DNA of 38,405 nucleotides. Origin: Bin80 sp964503085 (GTDB lineage Bacteria > Bacteroidota > Rhodothermia > Rhodothermales > Bin80). Shown here one piece after another: positions 25,972 to 35,800 of this stretch. Both the position numbers and the translations under genes were made by a program. Numbering within the stretch: the stretch's first letter is position 1; every line of letters starts with the position of its first letter. The notes beneath the pieces are model-generated. The model was not told where the DNA came from and ran no database searches. It saw nothing but the letters and a program-made list of their open reading frames with translations. The stretch is from the NCBI GenBank assembly GCA_964503085.1, contig CAZCYQ010000034.1:1-38405 (forward strand). The letters are read 5' to 3'.

Positions 25972-28194
25972 TCAATCAATTTTTATCTGCCTCGGAGCAC
26001 GCACGAACAACACATCATGAAGTTGGTCATGATTTGTGAACACCTCCGCCCCGCGTGTTTTGAGCCCATGCATATCAAACCCGATAACCGTCAAGCTCGC
26101 GTCAAAAGACTTTTCAATGACCAGTTTTCTAAATGTCTCAGCAGTTTCGGTTGCGATATACTGGATATTCTTCTCGGAAATCGGCAGCCTCTCCTCTTTG
26201 ATCAACTGTGCAAACTCCTGCCGTGCCCCTTCGACTTCCGTCTCTGGCAGGGCAGCAAAAACCTGAACTTGTGCCTGCTCCCAATCTGGATGTCCCAAAA
26301 GAATATAGCTGAGCAGAATCATGGTGTTCGCATTGGCTTTATCATTCCAAGTCAACCAGACATGAATGGAATCTTTACCACCAAAGTGGGTTTCACTGTG
26401 ACGAAGCACCATTAATGTCATATCTGTGCCGGCTGCAAATTGACATTGATCAACAACACTCTCAACTACATCCAGGGAATCCCGCTGAGCAAATTCAAAC
26501 AGGATAGAATTATTCGACATCCCGGATACGCCCGGAACCTGTAGCGTTTGTGCCAAAGCTGATGTAATTGACGGGCTCACGACAGTATCCATATATACCG
26601 TACTGTGCTGCCTCCTGGCCAGTTCTAACAGTCGAGACCTCACAGCATTGCTCTCAGAGAAGGTGGTCTCTGTGAGCTTGCCCTTGATGAAGTGCACATA
26701 GGTTCCAAAACCATATCGATGGCAGAGCCATCGCAGCATGGTCAATGGGCTGCGCCGATCGAACGTGCGGTCGTTCACCATTATCACACTGGGACGCCAT
26801 TCGTCGGGGGACTGATCTACTCGGCGCTGCTGCAATCGAATCTGCATGTAACGCGTTGCCTGGGTAATCACGTCATGAAAGAGCGAGGCAAGATCTCCTT
26901 CGCCCCCCTTCGCTATGCGCAATCCCTGATACAACGCCGCAAGCACCAGAATAGCAAGCACTGCAAACGCAAAGCTAATCTGGAACATCAACAGGAAGCA
27001 CATAATTGCTCCCAGTAAACTGATGTACCAACGCGATCGAAAACTGGGACGATAACTGGGGCGTGCAGCAAAATGCTCCAGAAAACTGATCGCGCAAAGT
27101 GATCCGTAGGTTACCATGAAAAACATCGAAATCAGCGTTGCAACGAGGTTCACATTGCCTATGATCACAATAATCAATGCTAGGACGCCTGTGATTATCG
27201 TCGCACGACGAGGATCATTAGCAGCTCCCACACCATGCGACACCCATGTATTGCCCCGCTTCCCTGGCAGCGTATTATCCGCACCCAGCGCCTGAAGCGT
27301 CCTTGGAGCCACCAGCACCGATCCAATTGCACTGCTCAAAGTCGCACAGCACAAACCTATCAGGATTGCTGGGCCCCACATAGCAATCTGCGCCATAACC
27401 AATTGGTCCTCCGCCATGGTTTCAGGCGAAGCGCTGGTATGAAGCTTGAAGACAATCGCCATGTAGACCACCATCCCCACAATCGTCGCCCACAGCGTTC
27501 CTCGTGGCAAGGATTTACGCGGATTACGCAAATCTCCTGACAATCCCACGCCGGCTGTCATGCCTGTGAACGCAGGAAAGACAATTGCGAAAACGACAAT
27601 AAATGAATCCGGCCGTTCAATTGTGTCCATCAAACTGACTGAACCGGAATCAAAACCCTCCAGAGGTGAACCCAAAAAGAACATGATCAGTGATCCCAGG
27701 AGCGTCGCCGCAACGACGTACAAGACCTTGACGCCAAGGTCTGCTCCCCTCAGTATGACCAGACCAAGGAGCATGATCAAGGCCGGAATTGAGATAAAAC
27801 GCGGATCAAAGACGATGCCGAGCTGGTCCGCCAGCACTGGCTCCAACCAGGTGAATGCCTCGGCAAAGGCGATCATATAAAAGGCAACGGAGATCGCCTG
27901 AGATAAGTACAGGCATATCCCGATCACTCCACCAATTGTCGGCCCAAACGATCGGGAGATAATGAAATACTCTCCTCCTCCCTCCACCTTGCGATTGGTC
28001 GCAATCTCTGCAAGGGCCAAAGCCGTAGGAATGGTTACAAGGTGACCCAGGAGGATGATTCCTACTATCCCCAGCAAGCCCGTGTGGGCTACGGCATAGC
28101 CAAACCGCAAAAACATGATCGCCCCGAGGATCGTGCTGATCCCCGCGAGGAACACAGGAAGCGTGCCAAACCCGTAACCACGTTCTGTCATCAA
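25972..28194 (-). CDS. Cation-chloride-cotransporter-type APC permease with C-terminal soluble domain
   Basis: 740 residues with about 12 membrane helices in the first 430. Features of bacterial SLC12-like proteins: GTLPVFLAGISTILGAIMFL, GGGEYFIISRSFG, GLSGDLRNPRKSLPRGT and SLCAISFLEHFAARPSYRPS. The last 290 residues are soluble and carry two alpha/beta halves (VIMVNDRTFDRRSPLTML, ASLTVIGFDMHG) resembling universal-stress/regulatory domains fused to such carriers. The likely role is electroneutral Na/K/Cl or amino-acid symport at the cytoplasmic membrane; the ion cannot be told from the sequence. It heads the two-gene unit with glycogen synthase. Confidence 0.85.
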   Translation of the reverse strand: MMTERGYGFGTLPVFLAGISTILGAIMFLRFGYAVAHTGLLGIVGIILLGHLVTIPTALALAEIATNRKVEGGGEYFIISRSFGPTIGGVIGICLYLSQAISVAFYMIAFAEAFTWLEPVLADQLGIVFDPRFISIPALIMLLGLVILRGADLGVKVLYVVAATLLGSLIMFFLGSPLEGFDSGSVSLMDTIERPDSFIVVFAIVFPAFTGMTAGVGLSGDLRNPRKSLPRGTLWATIVGMVVYMAIVFKLHTSASPETMAEDQLVMAQIAMWGPAILIGLCCATLSSAIGSVLVAPRTLQALGADNTLPGKRGNTWVSHGVGAANDPRRATIITGVLALIIVIIGNVNLVATLISMFFMVTYGSLCAISFLEHFAARPSYRPSFRSRWYISLLGAIMCFLLMFQISFAFAVLAILVLAALYQGLRIAKGGEGDLASLFHDVITQATRYMQIRLQQRRVDQSPDEWRPSVIMVNDRTFDRRSPLTMLRWLCHRYGFGTYVHFIKGKLTETTFSESNAVRSRLLELARRQHSTVYMDTVVSPSITSALAQTLQVPGVSGMSNNSILFEFAQRDSLDVVESVVDQCQFAAGTDMTLMVLRHSETHFGGKDSIHVWLTWNDKANANTMILLSYILLGHPDWEQAQVQVFAALPETEVEGARQEFAQLIKEERLPISEKNIQYIATETAETFRKLVIEKSFDASLTVIGFDMHGLKTRGAEVFTNHDQLHDVLFVRAPRQIKID

Positions 28195-28827
28195 CCACCT
28201 GAGATCAGATTAGCGAGCAATTTCTGCGGCGACTGGCCGCTACAATGACCCTATAAGGAACGATTGCTGCTTAGTATACAGCCCAGATTGTACAGTACCT
28301 TTCCGGATGAATAAGGCCTCCTACCGTTATTAACCTACCGGATCCGGCTCCGAGAACGACAATTGGAGCCCCTTCGCTAATTTACGCAATTATCCGTATA
28401 GCCCCACTTGACCGTGGTTCAGATAGGTCACTCTCTGCCCGCACAAAATGTTTGCCGGCAACCAAATATTTTGATTGTAATTTCCAATTATTTCTCTTAG
28501 CCATCCCAACTCAAGAATGCCTAATTTCATCTTGTGCTGCCTGCATCCCAACCCGGAATTGAGTATCCTGTGGGTGGACAGTATCGTGAATAATAAGAAT
28601 TTGACTACTGTGCCAAAATCGTCTGCTCGTAGGTACAAAAGAGGCGGATTTCGAACAACGGAATTGCAGCACTGCTTAACTTTGGGAGAGTCGAATAGCC
28701 GGAACGAATTCTACCCTCTGGCTACGTGACATTCTCTTAACTTTCACTGAAACATGCCTGATCGTGCAATTTTTTATAGCACCTGCCAGACTGTCTGATT
28801 TTCCATCTAAACGACCTTGCACACACA
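28195..28827. other. Intergenic between divergent permease and phoB
   Basis: About 630 bases between two divergent transcription units, so promoters for both are expected. No supported gene, tRNA or known RNA motif was seen. A short palindrome CCGGATCCGG lies near 28338, and short frames on either strand lack family resemblance. Confidence 0.45.
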
Positions 28828-29565
28828 ATGCCGATGACTTCTCCCACCGCCACTGCCCAAGACTCGTGTACAATCCTGATTGTCGATGACGAGGACGACA
28901 TTCTTGATCTCTTGCGATACAATCTTGAAAAAGAAGAAATGCGGGTTATTGCGGCCAAAGACGGAGCAGAAGCCCTCTCTGCCATTGAGACTGAATCAAT
29001 TGATCTGGTGGTGCTTGATATTATGATGCCGAATATTGACGGCATGGAAGTTTGCCGCCGTATTAGAAGTAATTCCAAGTTCAAAACAATTCCCATTTTA
29101 TTTCTTACCGCACGCTCTGAGGAAGAAGATCACATCCGGGGCCTAGATGCCGGCGCCGACAGCTATTTGCCTAAATCTTTTGGTATTGGTGTGATTGTCT
29201 CCCAGATTAAAGCACTCCTGCGCGGAACAAAGCGTATCCATACCAACGGTTTAACGGTGACCGTACTCGACCTGGTAATTGACCCCGAACGCTTTCGCGT
29301 CTTCCGTAATGGTCAAAAAGAACGTGCTGAACTTCGTTTTGCTCGCAAAGAATTCAAACTTCTGTACTTCCTTGCCAGTACTTCTGGACGGGTGTTCAAA
29401 CGGAAAACACTGATACGAAAAATTTGGGGTAAGAATTCAAAAGTCGGAAAGCGTACCGTCGACGTGCATGTGAGCAGGGTCAACAAAAAGTTGGGCAAGT
29501 ACCAAGGCAACGATTATATCGTATCCGTCTCGGGAGTAGGTTACCGCTTTCTTGAAGTAGAATGA
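28828..29565 (+). CDS. PhoB/OmpR-type response regulator
   Basis: 245 residues: receiver domain (about 14-128) and winged-helix DNA-binding domain (about 145-243). The receiver has acidic D20/D21, phosphoacceptor D64 in VVLDIMMP, T94 in FLTAR and K116 in YLPKSF. The usual KPF is KSF here. The effector domain shows LRFARKEFKLLYFLASTSGR and the recognition region RTVDVHVSRVNKKLG with GVGYRF at the end. The kinase gene follows by 16 bp, making a PhoB-PhoR-like pair that would sense phosphate or envelope state. No pstSCAB or phoU genes are in the window, so the signal is unproven. Confidence 0.9.
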   Translation: MPMTSPTATAQDSCTILIVDDEDDILDLLRYNLEKEEMRVIAAKDGAEALSAIETESIDLVVLDIMMPNIDGMEVCRRIRSNSKFKTIPILFLTARSEEEDHIRGLDAGADSYLPKSFGIGVIVSQIKALLRGTKRIHTNGLTVTVLDLVIDPERFRVFRNGQKERAELRFARKEFKLLYFLASTSGRVFKRKTLIRKIWGKNSKVGKRTVDVHVSRVNKKLGKYQGNDYIVSVSGVGYRFLEVE

Positions 29566-29581
29566 ACCCGGATCTTCTCGT

Positions 29582-30631
29582 ATGAGGCATGTTCTCCGCC
29601 CCAACCATGGAAATTTAGCCCTCCGACTCTCCTGGCGCGTCAGCTTACTTGTTCTGATAACCTTGTTCCTGACCGCCCTGATCGGGTTTCGTCTACCTTG
29701 GTGGGTGGTTCTGTGCATTTGTATCCTCGTGGGCATCGGCACATTCATGTTTATACGCTGGATTGTAGCGCGACGTATCGCCCGATTACAAACAACGCTT
29801 GCCAAAATCGGTGAGGACGATCCCACGCCCATCACCAACACCCCTGTTCCACTGCGTGATGAGCTTGATGAACTGAACGAGCTTGCGCTTGAAGCAAATC
29901 AGCGCATCCTGTACCAAATACAGGAACGGGAACGTGTCGAACATTATCGACGCGAATTCCTTGGCAACGTATCGCACGAACTCAAAACACCGATCTTTGC
30001 GATTCTAGGGTTTGCAGAAACTTTGTTGGATGGAGCATTAGAGGACGAGCGCGTACGGCGCGCTTTTGTAAAAAAAGTGCTCCGGAACGCAACCCGTCTA
30101 GGTAACCTGGCAGAAGATCTCGCATCAGTCGCTCGGATAGAGATGGGAGAGTTCTCCATGGTGCTGAAACCATTCAACCTGAACGAACTCATCGAAGAAG
30201 TCATTGAATCGCTTGAATCGCTGGCAGCGCACAGAAGTGTCGCTATACGGTCTGCAGTGCCGTCAGACTTGCCCCCAATTATGGCAGATCGAAGTCGGAT
30301 AAGTCAAGTACTCAGCAATTTGATTGACAACGGCATCAAATATGGCCGAGACGGCGGACAGGTTGAGATAATTGCACGGACGCTACCTGAAGGATCGGTA
30401 AAAATATCAATCGTTGATGATGGAATTGGAATTGCTCCCGAACATATCGCACGCCTCACTGAACGCTTTTTTCGGGTAGAGCCTAGCCGTTCCTCCAAAC
30501 TTGGCGGAACTGGACTGGGATTAGCTATCGTGAAGCACATTCTTGGGGCTCACGACAGCCAACTCATGATTGAAAGCCTTCTCGGAAGTGGATCCACTTT
30601 TGGGTTCACACTGCCTACAGCTGGCGCGTGA
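29582..30631 (+). CDS. PhoR-type sensor histidine kinase
   Basis: 349 residues. Two membrane helices (about 18-36 and 39-59) with almost no periplasmic loop, so sensing is probably within the membrane or via partners. A HAMP-like linker (IVARRIARLQTTLAKIGEDD) leads to HisKA with H132 in NVSHELKTPIF, then HATPase: N-box NLIDNGIKYG, DDGIGIAP, FFRVEPSRSS and GTGLGLAIVKHI. It autophosphorylates and passes phosphate to the upstream regulator. The 3' end overlaps the convergent coaE 3' end by 17 bp. Confidence 0.92.
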   Translation: MRHVLRPNHGNLALRLSWRVSLLVLITLFLTALIGFRLPWWVVLCICILVGIGTFMFIRWIVARRIARLQTTLAKIGEDDPTPITNTPVPLRDELDELNELALEANQRILYQIQERERVEHYRREFLGNVSHELKTPIFAILGFAETLLDGALEDERVRRAFVKKVLRNATRLGNLAEDLASVARIEMGEFSMVLKPFNLNELIEEVIESLESLAAHRSVAIRSAVPSDLPPIMADRSRISQVLSNLIDNGIKYGRDGGQVEIIARTLPEGSVKISIVDDGIGIAPEHIARLTERFFRVEPSRSSKLGGTGLGLAIVKHILGAHDSQLMIESLLGSGSTFGFTLPTAGA

Positions 30632-31253
30632 ACCGGAAGTTTTCAGAACTGAGCCCCTCGCCACTCATCGCCAGCTCATACAATCTTCGGGATTTGCGGC
30701 GGGCTTCCTCCATGTCACTGTCGTTAACAAGCACAACATCAGCGCGGCGTGCTTTTTCTTCCTGAGGCAGTTGCCTGCGCATTCTCGCAAGCACTTTCTC
30801 TGCGTTTACACGATCCCGGGCCATCACGCGCGCAATCCGCACCTCTTTCGGAGCCGTTACTACACAGATCGCATCTAGACTGTTTTCCGACCCAGCTTCA
30901 TATGTGAGTGCGGCCTCATGGACCAGCAGTCCCCCCTGAAGGCGGTTTCTGAGGATAACAAAAGCCTGGGCTACTTTCGGATGTACGATTCCGTTCAGTT
31001 CCGCCAGACGAGTATCGTCAGCAAATACTTGACTCGCCAGCCATTTCCGGTTTAAAGACCCATCCTCTCGGTAACTTTCTCTCCCAAATGTCCGGTTTAC
31101 TTCTTGGCGTACCTCATCGTCGGATTCCATCAGACTCCGCGCAATCAAATCTGCGTCGAATATTTCAGCACCTAGGTGCGCCAAATATGCGCACACGACA
31201 GATTTTCCGCATCCAATTCCGCCGGTAACGCCAAGAATCCGAGTACTTTTCAT
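30615..31253 (-). CDS. coaE: Dephospho-CoA kinase
   Basis: 212 residues from ATG 31253 (MKSTRILGVTGGIGCGKS); an ATG seven codons upstream is also possible. Catalyses the last step of coenzyme A synthesis, phosphorylating the 3'-hydroxyl of dephospho-CoA. The P-loop GGIGCGKS is at 11-18, IFDADLIAR binds substrate near 32, and HPKV, VHEAALTYEAG and a lid with RDR...R.R are family features. The Leu in the usual LLxExG core segment reads HEAALTYEAG. Last of a three-gene minus-strand unit with an outer-membrane-barrel candidate and a HIT protein. Confidence 0.93.
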   Translation of the reverse strand: MKSTRILGVTGGIGCGKSVVCAYLAHLGAEIFDADLIARSLMESDDEVRQEVNRTFGRESYREDGSLNRKWLASQVFADDTRLAELNGIVHPKVAQAFVILRNRLQGGLLVHEAALTYEAGSENSLDAICVVTAPKEVRIARVMARDRVNAEKVLARMRRQLPQEEKARRADVVLVNDSDMEEARRKSRRLYELAMSGEGLSSENFRFTRQL

Positions 31254-31277
31254 TGATCTAGTTCCAACATTCATGTG

Positions 31278-33272
31278 CTACAGCCGCCATGTCATACTCA
31301 AGGAGACCAATGGAAACAGTCGTCGTGTCCCGCTGCGCGCCGTTCGGCGAATTATATCCTCGTTTGCGGGCGGCAATTGACCGTATAGCCAGTACCGCAA
31401 TTGCTGCCAGTTGGCCCAGGCCTCCAGACGCAAAGTGCTCTGGGAGCGCGTCCAGTAAAGTGCACTGGACGGCCCGGTTTGTATTATCCATCGTCTACCT
31501 GGTCTGGTAATGCTTCCGAAAGCTGTTCCGCCCTGTTCGTTGACAATCTGATATCGCACGGAAACTGCTCTGTCGTAGTCACTTCGCAGGAATGCACGCC
31601 AGCCAACCTCACCACGAAGCCGGCGTCCCGTCTGTACGCGCAGCCATGCACTGTAGGTTCTTAGCGTATCAAATGGTACTTCAGCAAAGTTTTCCCACTG
31701 CAGGCGCCCCAGACGTAAGTCTGCGAAACTGGCAGATAACTTCAAATCCGTATCAGCAAAGATGTTTTTCTCTATCTCTGACTCCAACCGCATCTCCCGT
31801 GCAGACTGATCAGCAGATCTACGGCCAGGCAGCACAAAGTCGTCCGTCGTATACGTGGCTCGCACCTCACTTGCCAACCTTATGCGCGTCCCCAGCGAGG
31901 GCGTCCAGTTAATCGCCGGGCGCAATCGAAGTGTGCGCTGGATATTGTTTTCCGCCGAGCGCTCAGCATTCAGGAAAACGGTGTGATGGTAAGAGGCAAA
32001 CAATCTCACCTCAGTTGACAAATACCGGCTGCGACGGTATCTGAGTCCAATCATGCTTGTGTGGTAAACTTCGTCCCGGTCATCAAGGTTAACGATTGGG
32101 GTATCATGCCGGACAATACGGGAACTCCCCGTAAATAGAACTGAAAGCGTTGATAGAATATCCGCCCTAACATTCCCGCTGAGGGATAATACCCCCTCGT
32201 CATAATCTGCCTGATGCAAGAGCGTTGTCTTTTGGACAGCTTCCGAAACTGGCAGTTCATCTCTGTTGCTGAGCACGCGGCGTTCATTCACCACGCCATA
32301 CTCTGCGCGCAGTTGGGCGTCAATGCGGTTCCGCTCATAATTAAACCCAACCTGTCCCGTGAATGCCTGACGGGCAAAGTTGGTCTCGAAGGTGACCGAC
32401 TCTTCAGGAGACCTTGGCGTGCGAATACGTCTTTGATTCGAGCGGATGTTCGTTTGTGCAATCACCCGCAGGCCGCGCGCGATCGGAATCCAGACCAACA
32501 GGTTCGCGTCAAGCGTATCGCTGGTCGTTGATTCAATTGATTCTGGGTCCCGTGCCTGCCCCCGATTCAGAAATGATACCGCCTGATAGGCGTCCCGTCG
32601 ACGGCTGACAAAGCGTGCGCTTGATTCCAGCCTGGCTGCCCCAAACGAACGTGCTGCATCGCCTGCAACTGTTAAATCCCCGGCGCGACGCGGCGCAATG
32701 CGCTGCCACGCAGCACTGGAATTAAACGAAATGCGATAGCCCTGAAGTTCTTGCGAGGCCAGGTCAATAGCAATTGAACCTGCCGGCCCCGTATCAATCC
32801 GCAAGGGTGCCACACCTTCTGTCTGTATGACCCCAGGCCGGCGATCTGAAGCCACACCCACCGCCGGCTCGATCGTTAATGTCGGAACGGGCCTTATCTG
32901 CATTCCCCCCAAAAGAACCTGAGAAGATGCACGCCCAGAACCAAACCAATCCAGATCACCACGAACACTGGTACCGTAGCGGCTCCCTAAGGGGCGAAAA
33001 GCCCTGAACTGCAATCGATTTTCGTCCCGGAAACGCAAGCGGTCGTCGAATTGGATGTACGCATCCGACAAAAACCGATTGGTCAAGTCGAGCTGCCAGC
33101 GAGCGACCTCTGCACTCCATGCTATTGTTGAATTCCAGCGATATTGGTTTAATTCTCTGGCAAATTCGGTGGTCTTCTGCAACGAAACCTGCGCCTCAGC
33201 GTCGCCGCTTGAGAGTACCAATACCAATGCCCACACGATCACAAGCCACCGACAACAACGGGCCCACCGCAT
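31278..33272 (-). CDS. Putative outer-membrane beta-barrel protein
   Basis: 664 residues from ATG 33272, which gives a signal peptide (RWLVIVWALVLVLSSGDAEA, cleaved before Q). A start ten codons upstream would overlap the HIT gene by 16 bp. The mature protein is a long series of alternating amphipathic strands with many Arg and aromatic residues, such as RLRFRDENRLQFRAFRPLG and VGWRAFLRSDYDRAVSVRY, ending in LVSLSMTWRL as barrels do. There is no plug, TonB box or OmpA domain. No family is recognised by name. Location in the outer membrane is inferred from strand pattern and signal; function unknown. Confidence 0.8.
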   Translation of the reverse strand: MRWARCCRWLVIVWALVLVLSSGDAEAQVSLQKTTEFARELNQYRWNSTIAWSAEVARWQLDLTNRFLSDAYIQFDDRLRFRDENRLQFRAFRPLGSRYGTSVRGDLDWFGSGRASSQVLLGGMQIRPVPTLTIEPAVGVASDRRPGVIQTEGVAPLRIDTGPAGSIAIDLASQELQGYRISFNSSAAWQRIAPRRAGDLTVAGDAARSFGAARLESSARFVSRRRDAYQAVSFLNRGQARDPESIESTTSDTLDANLLVWIPIARGLRVIAQTNIRSNQRRIRTPRSPEESVTFETNFARQAFTGQVGFNYERNRIDAQLRAEYGVVNERRVLSNRDELPVSEAVQKTTLLHQADYDEGVLSLSGNVRADILSTLSVLFTGSSRIVRHDTPIVNLDDRDEVYHTSMIGLRYRRSRYLSTEVRLFASYHHTVFLNAERSAENNIQRTLRLRPAINWTPSLGTRIRLASEVRATYTTDDFVLPGRRSADQSAREMRLESEIEKNIFADTDLKLSASFADLRLGRLQWENFAEVPFDTLRTYSAWLRVQTGRRLRGEVGWRAFLRSDYDRAVSVRYQIVNEQGGTAFGSITRPGRRWIIQTGPSSALYWTRSQSTLRLEAWANWQQLRYWLYGQLPPANEDIIRRTARSGTRRLFPLVSLSMTWRL

Positions 33273-33286
33273 TGGTCCATACCGTA

Positions 33287-33619
33287 CTAGCCCGGCGGCC
33301 ATGTAAGTGAACGGCCGCCAAGGACATGGATGTGAAGATGATCAACTGTTTGCCCGCCATCACGCCCGCAGTTGATGACTACCCGATAGCCGTCCATAAG
33401 CCGCTCCTGTTGGGCTACTTTGCTAGCTACCGTCAATAGGTGTCCCGCAAGTGCCGCATCAAGCCCCCCATTCAAGGCAGGTACCGGCTTGCGTGGAACC
33501 ACCAGGACATGAACCGGCGCCTGGGGTGCAATATCCCGAAACGCAACACATACTTCATCCTCATACACGCGATCCGCGGGGATCTCCCCGGAAATTATGC
33601 GTTCAAATAACGTTGGCAT
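33287..33619 (-). CDS. HIT-family nucleotide-binding protein
   Basis: 110 residues, the usual size of a bacterial HIT/HinT protein. The histidine triad is H94-L-H96-I-H98 in DHLHIHVLGGRSL, preceded by FERIISGEIPADRVYEDE and VLVVPRKPV. HinT-type enzymes hydrolyse purine nucleoside phosphoramidates, but physiological substrates vary. First gene of the HIT, barrel, coaE unit, and divergent from the pterin genes whose start at 33721 is 100 bp away. Confidence 0.94.
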   Translation of the reverse strand: MPTLFERIISGEIPADRVYEDEVCVAFRDIAPQAPVHVLVVPRKPVPALNGGLDAALAGHLLTVASKVAQQERLMDGYRVVINCGRDGGQTVDHLHIHVLGGRSLTWPPG

Positions 33620-33720
33620 AGGACCTCAACCAGTTGTCTTCGCTGAACAATACTTTATCCGCTTCGTTCCTTGCCAGCCGTGCGCAGCAGCACTTGATCA
33701 CCCTACTACTGCATCCCGCA

Positions 33721-34140
33721 ATGCCAACGGTTTACGTTACCCGCAAGACCCATTTCAACGCTGCGCACCAGTTGCATAATCCTGAGAAATCTGACGAATG
33801 GAATCGTTCAACCTTTGGTCCCTGCAACAATCCCAACTGGCATGGACACAATTATGAACTGAGCGTTACCGTAGCTGGTAAACCAAACCCGGATACGGGT
33901 TACGTGATTGATCTAGCAGAACTGAAGCACATTATAGATGAACACGTCATTCGTCATCTGGATCACAAAAACCTAAACCTGGATGTTCCCTTCCTGAAAG
34001 GGGTCCTGCCATCTACCGAAAATCTTGTCATGGCAATTTGGGACCGACTGGCAGGCGCTTTGCCCGCGGGAAGACTTTATCGTATCCGACTCCATGAAAC
34101 TCCAAAAAACTCCGCCGAATACTTTGGCCCCGATGAATAG
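33721..34140 (+). CDS. 6-pyruvoyltetrahydropterin synthase / QueD family
   Basis: 139 residues from ATG 33721 (MPTVYVTRKTHFNAAH). Upstream in-frame starts add an unrelated leader and are not used. Zinc ligands are H16 (FNAAH) and H41/H43 in WHGHNY; C35 in FGPCNNPNWHGH is the catalytic Cys position. The C-terminal IRLHETPKNSAEYF carries the conserved Glu. The family acts on dihydroneopterin triphosphate, giving 6-carboxytetrahydropterin for queuosine (QueD) or pyruvoyltetrahydropterin. The overlap with folE, which makes that substrate, strongly supports pterin chemistry but does not choose between queuosine and folate routes. Confidence 0.92.
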   Translation: MPTVYVTRKTHFNAAHQLHNPEKSDEWNRSTFGPCNNPNWHGHNYELSVTVAGKPNPDTGYVIDLAELKHIIDEHVIRHLDHKNLNLDVPFLKGVLPSTENLVMAIWDRLAGALPAGRLYRIRLHETPKNSAEYFGPDE

Positions 34141-34750
34141 TGCAGTCCTCTCTGAACGCACCGTCGCAGAAGTATCTGCAGAAACAGAACCCCCGATTGA
34201 AGCCCTTAGCGGGCATGCCTCAGAAATTTTGCACTTGCTTGGCGAAGATCCCGGGCGCGAGGGACTATTGAAGACGCCTGAACGTGTCGCACGTTCGCTC
34301 TCGTTCCTCACACAGGGATATAACACTGATGCAAAAGCCATTCTGGAATCCGCAATCTTTGAGGAAGAATACAACGAGATGATCCTTGTTCGTGACATAG
34401 ACGTATTCAGCCTTTGCGAGCACCATTTGCTTCCTTTCTTTGGCAAAGCCCATGTCGCCTACATCGCTCAGAATCACATTGTCGGCCTAAGCAAGATCCC
34501 GCGGGTCGTTGATGCTTTTGCGCGTCGACTACAAGTACAGGAACGCCTGACGGTCCAGATCAGGGACATCATTGATGAGGTGCTTAATCCAATTGGAACC
34601 GCTGTCGTAATTGAAGCCACTCACCTCTGCATGGTCATGCGCGGTGTACAGAAACAAAATGCGATTACTGCCACAAGCGCAATGAGCGGCATCTTCCTGG
34701 AACGGGGCACAGCGCGTGCAGAGTTTATGCGGCTGGTGAAGGGCGAATAG
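34133..34750 (+). CDS. folE: GTP cyclohydrolase I
   Basis: 205 residues from ATG 34133, which overlaps the end of the upstream pterin gene by 8 bp (ATGAATAG). It converts GTP to 7,8-dihydroneopterin triphosphate, first step of folate and queuosine synthesis. Zinc and active-site residues are visible: C95-E-H97-H98 in SLCEHHLLPFFGKAHVAYI and C166 in ATHLCMVMRGVQ. LLKTPERVARSL, GLSKIPRVVDAFARR and MSGIFLERG are standard. The stop is convergent with the YqgE/AlgH gene, 8 bp between them. Confidence 0.96.
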   Translation: MNSAVLSERTVAEVSAETEPPIEALSGHASEILHLLGEDPGREGLLKTPERVARSLSFLTQGYNTDAKAILESAIFEEEYNEMILVRDIDVFSLCEHHLLPFFGKAHVAYIAQNHIVGLSKIPRVVDAFARRLQVQERLTVQIRDIIDEVLNPIGTAVVIEATHLCMVMRGVQKQNAITATSAMSGIFLERGTARAEFMRLVKGE

Positions 34751-34758
34751 AAATCGGA

Positions 34759-35322
34759 TCAGTTCAGCATCGGATCCTCTGGAAAGTTGGCTACAAGAGC
34801 ATACTCTCCACCCATTTTTCGCAGAACGGTCCGCCACAATGTGCTGGGTTTGGAATGAAGTACCAGTTCTTCATTTCCGCGCGTTACGAACCACGCACCT
34901 GCCTTGATCTCTGCCTCAAGTTGTCCAGGTGCCCAGCCAGAGTATCCCACAAAAAACCGAACCTGGCACGGCTGAAGAATCTCGTCTCCAAGCGCCCCCA
35001 ATACAGCCCCTACATCCAAGTTGAATGACAGCTCATCCGTGAAAGGTAGTGCACCCTGCACGGGGGAACCATGTTGATGCAGACAGGCCAACGAATTTTC
35101 CTCAACTGGACCGCCAAAATAAACCCCCTGATGTGGAAAATTACACGCAATCAAGCTACCCAAATCAAAGCGGTGTTTGCGATTTATCACGAAGCCGAGG
35201 CTACCCTCCGAATCGTGCATACAAATCACAACAAGTGTACGATCAAATGGTGGAGATATCTGGTTCGGTGGTGCAACCAGTAAATCGCCAGGTCCTATGG
35301 AAGAAAAACTATTTGTAGTCAT
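34759..35322 (-). CDS. YqgE/AlgH family protein
   Basis: 187 residues from ATG 35322 (MTTNSFSSIGPGDLLVAPP); an upstream start adds a leader of 14 residues without family support. The family is defined by GDLLVAPP...F.RTLVVICMHD, GSLGFVINR, YFGGPVEEN and FFVGYSGWAPGQLEAEI with KAGAWF, all present. Despite the AlgH name, no alginate function is established; the family is widespread and its activity unknown. Cytoplasmic, no signal peptide. A single gene at the right edge of the core block, before the decayed island. Confidence 0.92.
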   Translation of the reverse strand: MTTNSFSSIGPGDLLVAPPNQISPPFDRTLVVICMHDSEGSLGFVINRKHRFDLGSLIACNFPHQGVYFGGPVEENSLACLHQHGSPVQGALPFTDELSFNLDVGAVLGALGDEILQPCQVRFFVGYSGWAPGQLEAEIKAGAWFVTRGNEELVLHSKPSTLWRTVLRKMGGEYALVANFPEDPMLN

Positions 35323-35800
35323 GCTTTGGAATTCCCTAGAAGCGCCTTCAAAGCTTCGCCCCAACGATCTGGATTCCAGATAATTGTTACAACATTTATC
35401 CTGCTGAAATGCGGAAATAGCCTACCGTGACACCCCATACTTCATTCCGCACTCCCCGTGCGTTGATTTTATGAGGGCTCCGTGGCCCTTTTACTCCAAC
35501 GCCAGTCATTGCGAAGAGCTTTCACCCATTTCCAGTAAACTCGTTCATCTCACACATCGATCATGCCCCGATTCTACTGTAAACAGTCTGGTTCTACTAC
35601 GTCTACACCTTGAGTTTCATTGCACAGGAATCTCAGCTGTTCCCGCTTGTCCAGATCCACAATACAGTGCCAGTGGATTTGCACTATGGGGATACAGATA
35701 GATTTGCACGAGCCCCCAACTTAAAAAAGGGATTACATAGGATACTTGAAATCTTTGACATCTGGCCCCGTATCCGGGATAACCAAAAAAGCACGGCTAA
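35323..35800. other. Intergenic at the edge of the island
   Basis: About 480 bases without an intact gene. Near 35474-35492 a small stem (AGGGC with GCCCT) is followed by TTT and reads on the plus strand like a weak terminator, although no plus-strand gene ends just before it. No other structure was recognised. Confidence 0.35.
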